Assembly (NCBI GenBank): GCA_001970855.1
Contig: LSSN01006115.1
Location: 1 to 14,647 of the forward strand
Length of the DNA stretch: 14,647 bases
Reading direction: 5' to 3'
Source: Smittium culicis
Lineage: Eukaryota > Kickxellomycota > Harpellomycetes > Harpellales > Legeriomycetaceae
Shown here piece after piece: positions 1 to 9,999 of the stretch (positions within the stretch are counted from its first letter, which is position 1; every line of letters begins with the position of its first letter). The notes under the pieces were generated by a model. It had not been told where the DNA came from, ran no database searches, and saw only the letters and a program-made list of their open reading frames with translations. The position numbers were made by a program, and so were the translations under genes.

Positions 1-14
1 TTTTTTTTTTTTTT
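1..14. repeat. Poly-T run at the window edge
   Basis: The window opens with 14 consecutive T. Read on the minus strand this is a poly-A run following GCGGCAT, as at the 3' end of a retroposed copy, but no retrotransposon or SINE sequence is recognisable next to it. It may also be a plain homopolymer or a contig edge. Confidence 0.5.
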
Positions 15-153
15 ATGCCGCTTATCTAAACTTAATCAGCCTTTGCATAGATAAAAAAAATAGATCGCTGCTATTCAATTCGCTCGCTCTGTTGGCAATC
101 GATTGATTAGCAGCCACCTTATCTCATTTACACCCAATTACATCTTTGAATAA

Positions 154-334
154 GAATTAAAACGTGTCTCCCTTAAACGAACCATCGCATTTTATAAAAA
201 ATTAATGCTACATGCTTGCTCAATTGGCTAAAACAAATCTTGCATGTTTTGCATAACCAAGTGTATGCACACAGAATTAAAACAGCGCCAAAACTTTGAA
301 TAATGCGTCTATAATCAATTATGCTTACTCAATT
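154..334. repeat. Degenerate tandem repeat, unit about 110-120 bp
   Basis: Two short words recur in the same order: GAATTAAAAC at 154-163 and 274-283, and ATGCTTRCTCAATT at 212-225 and 321-334. The spacings are 120 and 109 bp, consistent with an old duplicated unit that has drifted and lost bases. The function is unknown. The second copy overlaps the putative splice donor of the minus-strand exon upstream of it. Confidence 0.35.
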
Positions 335-597
335 AGACACCTAAAAATCATGCTAAATGCAAAGTTAACACTATTATACCTACACTCATCCTTAGTAAAA
401 AACTTTATAATAAATTCTATTCTTTTTTTAAGCACAGAGCTCTGTAGATCAATAATAATATATATCATGCTATAAAGATTTCTATTTAGCAAATAAAATA
501 ATCTTGTTGGCGCAAGGAATAAAAAAACTAACGAGTCTTCCTTCTTCCAAGGATCACAAATAAACTGACCAATAAAATCTTGTTTTTTATGAAACAT
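325..597 (-). CDS. RasGEF (CDC25-homology) domain exon, gene fragment
   Basis: This is an open minus-strand frame of 90 codons starting at ATG 597. RasGEF proteins activate Ras-family GTPases by ejecting GDP. From a W-K-K-E-D motif (residues 17-21) onwards the spacing follows the family: an A-P pair, an N-x-N-L stretch with M/W two residues on, a hydrophobic III helix, L-K-K-R, a second amphipathic helix, then N-F near residue 77. This matches the order and gapless spacing I recall for the Sos/Cdc25 core, although the usual L-N-N-F-N-S motif is blurred. The apparent stop TAA lies inside GTAAGC on the minus strand (plus 323-328), a strong donor of the same type used in ALG7, so this is probably an internal exon ending in phase 2. 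An acceptor could be TTGGTCAG at about codons 10-11 instead of the ATG. No following exon was found in 1-322, and upstream exons would have to lie beyond the LINE relics. It may be a truncated pseudogene. The assignment is by eye. Confidence 0.42.
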   Translation of the reverse strand: MFHKKQDFIGQFICDPWKKEDSLVFLFLAPTRLFYLLNRNLYSMIYIIIDLQSSVLKKRIEFIIKFFTKDECRYNSVNFAFSMIFRCLIE

Positions 598-667
598 ATT
601 TTAAAGTATATCGTTAAATAAAAATAAAAAACTGCAAAAAATAAACATAAAATAACAATAATACTAA
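598..667. other. AT-rich spacer between RasGEF-like exon and LINE 1
   Basis: A short AT-rich stretch with no gene. On the minus strand it reads into an in-frame stop just upstream of ATG 597, and the only candidate acceptor is a TTTTGCAG. The 5' junction of LINE 1 must lie here or slightly to the left, but no target-site duplication could be identified by eye. Confidence 0.4.
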
Positions 668-2067
668 AGTATCACCACGACAGAAACTGATAAGTTTAGT
701 CACAATCCCTCCTTCAACACCAGTTGGTTGAAATTTATTTCAACCAATATAAAACCTTCAGATGGAAGTGCAACAGGCTGTAAAAAGGTAGCTTATAAAA
801 GCTAATATACCTAAAAACCAGTATCAATAGTTGAAATGGTCTCAGGTATTAAACAAAAACAAAGAAAAATAATTTGCATGGGGTGTACTTCTTTCAAATT
901 AAGATTCAAACTCAAAATATTTAAGGCGGAAAATGATAATATAATAGAGGAGATCCTCAGCCAGATATGGGAAATTCAATCCTGCTTTGAATTAGATTCC
1001 AAAAGAAAAAAATACTGTTTTAGGAGTTCAAAGATAAAGCTAGTAAAAATGAAGTTGAACCAAAAGAAATAAAATTTGATCAAAAAAACAATAAATTATA
1101 TTCATGAATATAAATTCATAACAATACCTTCATACACCGGGCACAGCATATGGAAATTTGCCTAGAAAACTTATTAATTTACGAGCAATATCGAAGAGGT
1201 TATATTTATATGCAGCTTTAAAACATACAAAATTTAACTCCAACCCATCCATGAGTATAGAAATCATTATAAAAATAGAAAACGAAAACGAAAGCCTTAA
1301 CACTATAAACATTAACATTTTAGAAGCCATCTTAATGTGGAATGGACGGTGGTGGGTGATATATACTTATTGTAAGGGAAATACACAATTCAAGTACGAC
1401 TGCACCGATTTGATAATTAAAAATGAAAAAAATTTTAAAAGTTAAGAAAAAATACCTCAAAAAATATTAATAAAATTTTTATATAAGAAACTAAGTATGA
1501 ATCAAAATAATTAGTCAATAGTCCTAAATAATATAAGGTATTGGAACGGGTAACAGGCGCTAAAAACCAGAAGGTAAATCTTTCTGGGCATAAAATCGAC
1601 TCGATCTCTTTAGGCCCAAAATTACATCAAGATTTTAGAGAAAACAATTTAAAAGCGAAAAATTATTTTAGTAGCATAAATAACGGTTTAGATACCAATG
1701 CTTTTACAAAAAACAAAAACAAAAAAAAAGAGAGAAAGATAACCTTATCTGAAATGCTTAAATATGATCGGAAATTGATGAAAGAACCTATTATAAGTAC
1801 CGATGTTATTAACCTATATATTAATTCAATTAATATGAAGTTAAAGATTACAGAAAAAATGGAAAAAGTTAAAAAAATTAAAGAAAAAGTTCAAGTATGG
1901 GAAATGAGGTGAAAAAACATCTGAAATAATATTATACCAAACTTAACGAAATTAAATCTTCTATGATACTAATTTCAACTCAAAAAACGGAATCAGATAA
2001 GGCTCAGGCCAAAATTATTTTTAAAGATGATATAATACTAGAAGAATGGATTTTAATTATACCCTAA
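668..2067 (+). pseudogene. LINE 1 ORF1 (gag-like, CCHC zinc-knuckle) relic
   Basis: ORF1 proteins of LINEs bind the element RNA. Here the frame is broken into pieces: 668-1072 (stops at 803 and 812), 1122-1445, 1541-1912, and 1914-2067 in a shifted frame. The second piece carries a knuckle at 1362-1403 reading Y-T-Y-C-K-G-N-T-Q-F-K-Y-D-C. Relative to CX2CX4HX4C, the first Cys is now Tyr (TGT to TAT is one change) and the His is now Gln (CAT/C to CAA is one change). The segment before it is rich in Asn, Glu and Ile, as in the region preceding such knuckles. The third piece is Lys-rich and charged, typical of an ORF1 tail. Each piece taken alone looks like a small gene, but the knuckle and the endonuclease directly downstream identify the ensemble. 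Interpretation of 668-1072 is less certain than the rest. Confidence 0.65.
724..747. repeat. Perfect inverted repeat, 11-bp arms, 2-bp loop
   Basis: TTGGTTGAAAT is followed after TT by its exact reverse complement. It lies inside the first ORF1 remnant of LINE 1. With a 2-bp loop it would extrude only poorly as a hairpin in RNA. It could be a dimer-binding palindrome or chance. Confidence 0.6.
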
Positions 2068-2086
2068 AAATAACAAATATATTAAA

Positions 2087-5000
2087 ATGAATAAAAGAAA
2101 TATATTTGACACTAATTATATAACTACCTTCAACTTAAAAGATATATCAGGAAATAAAAAGAAGAACAGAATTTTTCCTTTTTTAAAAAAAATAGTAAAT
2201 TCGGATATTTTCTGTCTTCAAGAAATAAATATAAAAGAAAAGGATAATAAAATTTGGTCAAACTAAAGGTAAAATAAACTAATTTTGTAAAAGTACACAG
2301 AAACCATGATAAATAACAAAAACTACTTTATAATAAAAATTGATACTTTTTTCCAAGGTGAATAACTATTTAGTCGTTAATAACAACTAATAAAAACTCT
2401 CTTAGATTAGTTCATCTTTATTTACCTAGTAAACCCAAAGAAAGATAGAAGCTATTGGAATTTTTATACAAAAATTAATAAACACTACAAATACAAACAA
2501 GGAATTGATATTAGTGGGATTTCTAAATATGATTGAGAATGAGAACAGAGATAGATTCTAACCAAAAATAAAGACTATACCAAATTTTCTAATATAGCCA
2601 AAATTTCACGCCATTTTAAAATAATTAATTTAATAACTAACAACCACCAAAATGATACTATATACGCTTTGAAAAACTATTAGAGAATTTAAAAATCCAT
2701 AATAGACTAAATTATACTGATTAAATAAATATTAAAGAACATTAAAATAAAAGATATAGGATCTACTGAGTTTACGAACTAAAGATGCATAACAATAAAT
2801 ACACGCATTTGACAAATAGATAAAAAATAATGATAAAAAAACATGTAAACTAAGTAAAAAGTTCATAATAAATGATGAAACGAATTGTAAAACAATTGAT
2901 ATTCTTGAAATTGAATCCGGTTCTCTAGATGAGTGGAACGCAACTAAAAAAAGATGTAAAAGAGATTTAATAAATGTGGGGGATTTAAAATCTAGAAAAA
3001 TCCAATAAAATCATTAAAAAAATGATCCACAGTGAACGGATTAATAACATGCAGAAATAAAATTTACTAACAGAATTAAAATCCAATGAGAAAAAATCAG
3101 GTGTGATTATTATAAGATTAGAAACTGATTAGTGATAAAAGAATGAAAGGTCAAATAAAATTTTCTTTGGGCTTAATAAGTCTAGAGAAAAAACAGATTA
3201 ATGAGATATTCAATAGTTAAACCCAATTATAACTAACAATGATGAAATAAAAAATTTTGAAATATTATTTACGAATCGCTGTTCAAAAAAAGAAATATCG
3301 GAGATAAATTCCAATACGAGCGTATCTCAAAGATAACCAATAAATTAAATTCAAATCATGAAATAGGTGTAAATTTTTTGAACGGAGTGAATTAACAAAT
3401 CTAATCGATGATGCGCCAAATAATAAAATCCCAGGCCCTGAAGGAATAAAATTTGAATTCTATAAGAAATTTTAGAGTTAAATATACAATCACCTTCTAA
3501 AAATATTTAACACGATATCAGAAATGAAAAAATGGAACAATATTAACAGTGACTCAACAATTGCACTTATTCCTAAAAAAGGCGACCTTATGGACCTGAG
3601 AAACTATAAGCCTATAACAATATCGAACTGTGAAGAAAAAATATATACAAAAATGCTAACTAATATGCTAAATAAATTAATTGATAAATTGATTGGCAAT
3701 CTAAAATCAGGATTCATTATAGGTAGAAGTTATTTCAATAATATTCACGCAATAAATTTTTTGATTGAAAAAAACAACAAAAATCCTCATCTGACTAATT
3801 GATACCTAATCTTGCTTGAACAAGAGAAATATTAAGATAAATTTGACATGTATTATCTATTTAATTGTCTATTGGGTTTTGGTTTTACACAATAATTTAT
3901 AAATATAATAAAAAACATTTATCTATGGGTTAAAACTAATTTGATTATTAAAAAATCAATAACTGAGCCTATCAGTATTTAGAAAGGGCTGATACAAGGC
4001 GATCAAATTTCACCACTCCTGTAAAATTTAATAATCGAACGCCTACCTCAAAGGATAAGAAATAAATTAAGTGTAATTTTAGTGGAAAAAGTGTGTTTTA
4101 AGTACTTAGCATATGCAATTGATCTACTTATTTTCATTATTAATAAAAATGACGAAAAAATAGTTACGAGAGTATATATCTTCATTATAGGGCTTAAAGG
4201 GAAAAAATAAATCAAGAAAAAACCTACCACATAAAAATATTATCGCCAAAATTTTTTTGGCCAGATATAAAATTTTTGAAACAACAAAATTCTTATAAAT
4301 ACCTAATGATCATCTTTAAACCCAATGACGTATAAATAAAAGAAAATCAAGAAATTCTCATATAAAAAATAGCTACAAAAATAAAAAGTCTTACAAATAT
4401 AAAATTATCAATAAAAGGGAAAGTTCTAATAGCCTTAACTCTTCTATTATCTAAATCATGGTAATACGCATACATAATACCATTCGAAGACAGCTTTTTA
4501 AAAATAAAAATATATATATGTGATGCAATAAGAAAATTAAAGTTAAAATTGAAACGCTAGAATTAGATACAAAAAATCGAGGCTTCGTAATATTAAATAT
4601 TAGCGCTCACTCTAAAGCAAATTTATGAAATGGAATAAAGATTTTATTTTTTAAAAGATACGATAAGAAATAACTATTAATCATATAATAAATTAGATTC
4701 CCGAAAGAAATACCCCAAAGTCGAAATTTATTATTAATGTGAAACTAAAAATTATATTGTTTCTCCCGAGAATTGCTCCAACACATGTGGAGAATTCATA
4801 TGGCTGAAATTAAATTTCTCCTCTACAAAAATAGAGATATTTGAGGTAGGAACACAAAATATCCAGTAAAATTAATTAATTTGACAAATTGTTAAGTGAT
4901 TTAAAATTACTTTAGACTACTATTTTTGTTATTACAATACCTTATTATAATTATCGCTTTGACTTTGTGAGTTGGAAAGAAGGTAGCATTTAAAAGAGTT

Positions 5001-5700
5001 TTTTTAACCATTCTTTTTCTCTATATAAAGGACTATGATTCCAACTCAAAGAAAGGGTAGAGTGACATTGAATACAAAAAAAACAATAAAATTCTCTAAA
5101 AAAAGAAAATAAAGAAAACCAATACTAAGTAAATTTTCTACCTAAAACCCCTAACTTTCCTATCCCCAGAATTTCATACAATCATAGATCACAAAGGAAA
5201 CAAAATTTTTGTATGAAAATTTGATTAATTTAAACAAAACTTGAAATCAGTTACATAATAACACAGCATAAGCTACAAAGAAAATTTATAAATATTTAGC
5301 CACAATTAGTTTAAGGCTTTTTTAGATAAGGAAAATTATTTAATTACAAAGGTCAAAGATAGATTAGCTTTTTACAAATCATCAACTAAAATGGTCTATG
5401 CTTATAAATTTTTAGTATAATAATAACACCTGATCAAAAAGAAAAATAATAATAATCCAAGCTTCAATTTAATTATTCAAATTTTATAAACAAAATCTAG
5501 TCAAGTCTAACAACTACAATAAACACAAACATAAAAATAAAAAGGCTCATAAACTATATTACAAAAAGTCTGATATGAATTTTAATACTTTTAGCAACTT
5601 AGAAAAGCACGAATATTTTTTCCATATAAATAACTACACAGAAATTGCATTTCTGAAGGTCATCGAATTTTTTTAGAAAACTAATAATAATAAATTTTAA
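2087..5700 (+). pseudogene. LINE 1 ORF2 relic: endonuclease and reverse transcriptase
   Basis: The endonuclease (nicks target DNA) starts at ATG 2087, 20 bp after the ORF1 remnant. The open 59 codons to 2266 include D-I-F-C-L-Q-E-I-N, the glutamate-bearing motif of the exonuclease-endonuclease-phosphatase fold, and about 2502-2558 reads L-I-L-V-G-F-L-N-M-I-E followed by D-R-F, the decayed GDFN motif. Reverse transcriptase motifs follow: I-P-G-P-E-G-I-K-F-E-F-Y-K-K-F (3389-3475, stop 3473); an open block 3524-3802 with L-I-P-K-K-G-D, L-R-N-Y-K-P-I and G-F-I-I-G-R; I-Q-G-D-Q-I-S-P-L-L (about 3987-4020, then a stop); and the catalytic box as Y-A-I-D-L-L-I-F (4112-4135), where one catalytic Asp is lost. 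The thumb region at about 4405-4510 reads L-L-S-K-S-W then, after one stop, A-Y-I-I-P-F. Weak coding traces run to about 5700. Stops and shifts throughout make it dead. Confidence 0.85.
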
Positions 5701-5863
5701 GAATATTAAAAATAAACCTTAAATCCCAATAAAATTAACAAAATAAAAGGATTATAGTTAAATAAAATCTTTCTTTTATACTATTTTTTCTACAATACTA
5801 AAATTAAACTTTCTTAATCTGAATACTTTAAAAATTTTAAATTTACAATTTAATATAAAACCG

Positions 5864-5914
5864 TAAAAAAAAAAACAAAACACAAAAACAAAAAACAAAA
5901 CAACAATAATAAAA
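5864..5914 (+). repeat. A-rich tail (A with C interruptions)
   Basis: From 5864 an A11 run continues as A-runs punctuated by single C, then AAT triplets. This is the kind of degenerate tail that marks a LINE 3' end, and it separates the coding traces of LINE 1 from those of LINE 2. Simple-sequence expansion is the alternative. Confidence 0.5.
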
Positions 5915-6047
5915 ATTTTTAATCTTTAACATTAAAATTAAATATATTTTCAAAATTTATTAGTATTAATTTTTTTAACAATTAATATACATAAAACTAT
6001 ATAAACTAAGCTTAAAACTGAATAATCAAATATTATCAATCAAAATT

Positions 6048-6610
6048 ATGTCCAAGCTATTTCCCAAGAAAGATATTAAGAAAATTGATCCCACCTCTGC
6101 CACTAAACTTGATTCTAATGCTGAAATTTACACTGCGAGAACTGGGGAGTATGATAAACCTCAGCATATATACTGATATAAAAGATTAAAACTATATTTA
6201 CGACATTTTTAAATATTAAAGATACCATGAATTCATAATTCTGGAGACATTTAAATTTTAAAGCTTGATCATCAGATTTTATTTAATTCAATTAAAATAG
6301 CAGATAAATTAAAAAAATTTTATAAATGAAAATTTATTTGCATTATGTATCTTAGATTATACCTGAAAATAAAAATCTTGTACTAACTATATTTAAGATG
6401 TCAAGAAGAAACGTGATATTGGTTAAAATTAGAGACAAGTTATTGAATAAAATAAATAGATTTTGCAAAAATTGTGGCCAGATTCAGTATTTATTCAAAA
6501 ATGCGTTAGATTTATATCAAATAGATGCAAATGTGCTGTGAATTTAAAACTTATTATTTTTAATACAATACGAATTTTCATAAAAATTAGCTTTGAAATT
6601 AAATAAATAA
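6048..6610 (+). pseudogene. LINE 2 ORF1 (gag-like, zinc-knuckle) relic
   Basis: An ATG at 6048 opens 42 codons (to TGA 6174) with unusually normal base composition, lysine-rich at its N-terminus (M-S-K-L-F-P-K-K-D). After a decayed middle, the frame from ATG 6398 is open for 46 codons and includes F-C-K-N-C-G-Q-I-Q-Y-L-F-K-N. This is a CX2CX4HX4C knuckle in which the His is Tyr (CAT to TAT). A lost base puts the last Cys (TGC at 6502) in the next frame, where reading continues C-V-R-F-I-S-N-R-C-K-C and stays open to a TAA near 6606. Joining the 42-codon ORF to the knuckle is inference: the stretch between them (6177-6397) holds stops in every frame and only scattered coding-like words. Confidence 0.55.
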
Positions 6611-6619
6611 ATGAATATA

Positions 6620-7930
6620 AAATTATTGCAAAAATAAAACTTAATATATATAATTATTTAAATAATGATTTTGTGATTTATTAAATTGATTTTTATCTAT
6701 TTAACATCAGTATATGTTTTTATTTCTGCCTCGGTGTAAATATATGTTAAATTTGTTTTTTAGTCATTATAAAATTTATATTAATCTAAATTTCGTTGAA
6801 ACAATATGGGGAAATTAATGAAATAATAAAGAAATTTTTATAAAAGATTTATTAAATTTAGTCAATATTCAATCCTCCTTGTATCACTTTTGAAATATTT
6901 TAAATCCAGTTTTAACTTTTAATATAATACTATTTTAATTATCTATATAATATAAATAATCTAGTAGTTTTTTTTTATCCCCAAAGTGTGCCATAGTTAT
7001 TAAAAAATAATAGAATTATAACTTTTTTATCAGAAAATTTTTTATGGTATACGTATTTAATTGAGATAAATAGGAGAAAAAATCTATAAGTAAATTTAAA
7101 ATTTGATAATTTCCCATTTATTATTTCAAAAAACGAAATTAGTTTTTCTCTAATGGAAAAAATAAAAATTGATAAACGTAAATTAAATACAATCTTTTAT
7201 AAATCATTGGCTAAATAAGATTTATTAGAAAATGAAAATTTTTTATAAATTAACACTAGAAATCAAAATATAAACTGATATTAATTTTCTGAATATTAAA
7301 TAAGATTTTAAAATGTAGATTGTCTAAATTTAATATTTTGAATCAGTATTATAAAGACTCTTATCTTACCAACATAATTAAAAATTGAAGTATGAAAAGA
7401 AAAAACTACATTAGAAAGATTAAAGTAAATTTTCAAAAATTAAAAAATTAAAGAAAATTTTTTTATTGGTTATTATATACTTTTTTTGGCCATTTTTATT
7501 ATTTTGTCTAGATTTGAAAAATTCCACAAAAGTAATCAAAATTTTTTCTATAGAAAAAAAGATGGTATAAAAATAATAATTATTCTTTTAAATATTATTT
7601 GGCATCATAAAATCCGGATAAATGAGAAAATCTGTATATTAAAATAAATTTGAATTTTAAAATATTAAAGATAGCGACTAAGAGCTAAATATTAAATGTA
7701 CCGAATTTTATTTAAAAATATTTTATTAAGGCAACGTGTCAAAAAATAGCAAATTAATCCTTAAAACAAAATTTAAAAAAAAAAAATTGTATATATGCAA
7801 GATTTAGATAAATAAAGATATTTTAGTGGAATCATATAAAATTAAAAAATCCCTTGCTTATAAATTTCCATGCTTAAATTATCTATCATAAGAATTTTAT
7901 ATTAAGTTATTTGAGCCTTTTTCACTACAT
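6620..7930. other. Very AT-rich stretch, expected endonuclease zone of LINE 2, unreadable
   Basis: About 1.3 kb with no frame open for more than a few dozen codons on either strand and no motif I recognise. By position it should hold the 5' half of LINE 2 ORF2 (endonuclease and RT N-terminus), but that is only inferred from the flanks. No RNA gene or structured repeat is visible. Confidence 0.5.
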
Positions 7931-7971
7931 CTACATAAATTTTTAATTTAAAGAATGGGTGATCATCTAAT

Positions 7972-9990
7972 AAGTTACTTTTAAAAATAGATGATTTATA
8001 TAATTTGAAAAATTATAGACCCATTAAGTTGTCTAATAAATATGAAAAAAATTATTAATAAATTTTTTGCCAATATACTGAATTCCAAACCAAAATAAAA
8101 TCGTTAGCCTTTCAATATCTGGAATTATTAGAAACTTCAATATTTTATATTTTTTATTGAAATTTAATCTTTAAATCGAAAATAGTCTATTTGAATAAAA
8201 AAAAATATCAATGAATATATTAGCACCAAAAAAATAAAAGAAATATGACTTCATACCAGTTAAACAAGTAACTAAAAATAAATATGCATTACTATCATTA
8301 GTATACAATTTACTTTAGAATATTTACTAATTCTCTTGAATAAAAAAATGTAAGGCGTTCAATTAGAGAACAAAAAATTGAGATAATAGCTTTTATTAAA
8401 GTTAAAAATGATGATAGTGATGAATAACACATTAAAAATACATTGTCAGACCTCAAATTTCAATATAAACAACGAAAAAATTAATTGATTCAAAATAGCA
8501 AGCCTGAATATTAATATTCTCAAATTTGAGCCAGTAAAAATAGGATTATGCTTCAAAAAACCTGGAATAAATTATAAATCAAACGGTATAGACATATTTT
8601 ACTCTATCAACTAAATAGAGAATATCTTAAAAATTAGTAGCCGTAAAAAAGAGATCGTATTTAAAAGTAAAGATGGAATTGGAAAATATCTTATGCTTTC
8701 TAAAATAATTTTATTCGGTCACATAATCCCATATAATGATATAATTTATAAGAAATTCAATGATTTTCTAATAAGTTTTATTTGAAAAAATAAGAAATCA
8801 AATGTTTCTATTGAGGTGTTACAGTTAAATAAGGAATTTGGGTTACATGGCTTCTGAATCTAATAACACAACAACAATTGGAGTTTTTAAAATTGAAGAG
8901 TAATTTTTTAAAACGCAAGGGGTATTTTTGGACATATATAGCAGTGTAATAATTTTAATATATATCGAATAGATTTTAATCCAGTCAACAATAGCTAACT
9001 TTATTTTAAATCCAAAAAATCCAAAAACTAAAAAAATTAAAAGAATTTAGCTATTTTGAAGAAATTTAAATCTCTCATAAAAAATAACTAAAAAATTCAT
9101 AATGATACAATGCAATATCTGCAATACATCAATATAGGATTATTTTCAATAAAACTAATAGAGAAAGTTATTTCACTAAATTATAGATAACAGGAGCTTG
9201 AGTGGATAAAATCAATTATGCCAATATAATAGAGCTCTTTTTGAATAAAACGACAACATAGGGTCAAATAGGAAAATTTTTTTTTTTGAATTGAATGTAT
9301 ATGGAAGATAAATAGCTTTTAACTTAAATCGAGCCAGTATAGATATTTTTTTGAAACTGGGATAACAAATCTCTATTTCTCAACAGAGTGTAAATTAATG
9401 AAATGATTGATATATTACAAATATTCAAATAAGAAAAGTGGAAAGTTTTACAAGATTGCAAATTAAAAAGAAAGAAACTCGCAAATAGGAAAAAATTATA
9501 GTTGATCCTTTAATCAAAAATAAATATGATTGACAGTGCCTACAAACTTCCTATAGAGAAAAAATTAGATATGACATATTTAGTTGATATATCACAATGC
9601 TGTAATAATTGGGGGAATTAAGTCAATGAAATAGGGGTATTTTTTTCTTATAAAATCATGCAAGTTTTGAGGAAATCAGTTACACCTTAATTTAATGTGA
9701 AAGAATACAATTGTATTGGAAAATTTTTGATTATGTATCAAATAACTCATCAAAAAATAGAAATGAATTTTCAATGAAAATAGTATCTAGTGAGATTTTT
9801 GATCAATTAGTTATATTTAAATATGTATTTTCAAATTCTATAATATTACAGTCTCTATCAATATTGAATATACACATTTAAACCCGGAAATTTCTCAGTA
9901 AAATGTTAACCTTGCGCATATAGTTCTATATATTAGACTCAAAGAATTTTTGAAAGAGTTTTTTTATGATTTATAATCATTAAAAAATAA
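7972..9990 (+). pseudogene. LINE 2 ORF2 relic: reverse transcriptase and C-terminal region
   Basis: The frame 7972-8058 encodes D-D-L-Y-N-L-K-N-Y-R-P-I-K-L-S-N, the RT motif that follows the IPKK box in LINEs. Between 8060 and 8460 only scraps survive. From about 8460 the thumb and C-terminal domain are legible: K-I-N, N-I-L-K-I-S-S-R-K, Y-L-M-L-S-K-I-I-L-F-G, and I-I-P-Y, then F-I-stop-K-N-K-K-S (TGA 8783-8785, where the family has Trp: TGG to TGA) and V-L-Q-L-N-K-E-F-G-L-H-G. A frameshift near 8850 moves the frame to L-N-L-I-T-Q-Q-Q-L-E-F-L-K-L-K-S, which ends at TAA 8947. Further coding-like traces reach about 9985. The active-site YADD box is not recoverable. The element is dead and older-looking than LINE 1. 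Confidence 0.7.
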
Positions 9991-9999
9991 ATCAAATGA

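Larger units (their letters stand above)
668..5914 (+). mobile_element. LINE 1: decayed non-LTR retrotransposon, near full length
   Basis: The order of remnants is that of a two-ORF LINE: a gag-like ORF1 with a ruined CCHC knuckle (about 668-2067), an apurinic-type endonuclease (from 2087), a reverse transcriptase (about 3389-4150), a C-terminal region (about 4200-5700), and an A-rich tail (5864-5914). All are on the plus strand, interrupted by dozens of stops and several frameshifts, so the copy cannot move. Boundaries are approximate: the 5' end is set by the first open codons and the 3' end by the A-rich tract. The motifs resemble LINEs common in zygomycete-grade fungi, but family assignment needs a database comparison. 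Confidence 0.85.

Noticed and set aside
1158..1445. An independent small protein-coding gene.
   Set aside because: The degenerate zinc knuckle, the flanking ORF1-like pieces and the downstream endonuclease make it part of LINE 1 ORF1.
2087..4150. Reassigned stop codons (a variant nuclear code) to explain open stretches with scattered TAA and TAG.
   Set aside because: HAUS4 and ALG7 read cleanly with the standard code and use CAA/CAG for Gln. In the RT the stops stand for different residues, and frameshifts accompany them.
4048..4230. A minus-strand open frame of 60 codons resembling a hydrophobic peptide.
   Set aside because: It lies opposite the RT catalytic region of LINE 1, and its hydrophobicity comes from the complement of Lys/Asn codons.
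5864..5914. A CRISPR array or structured satellite in the A/C repeat.
   Set aside because: There are no regular spacers or conserved repeat units, only A-runs with single C interruptions.
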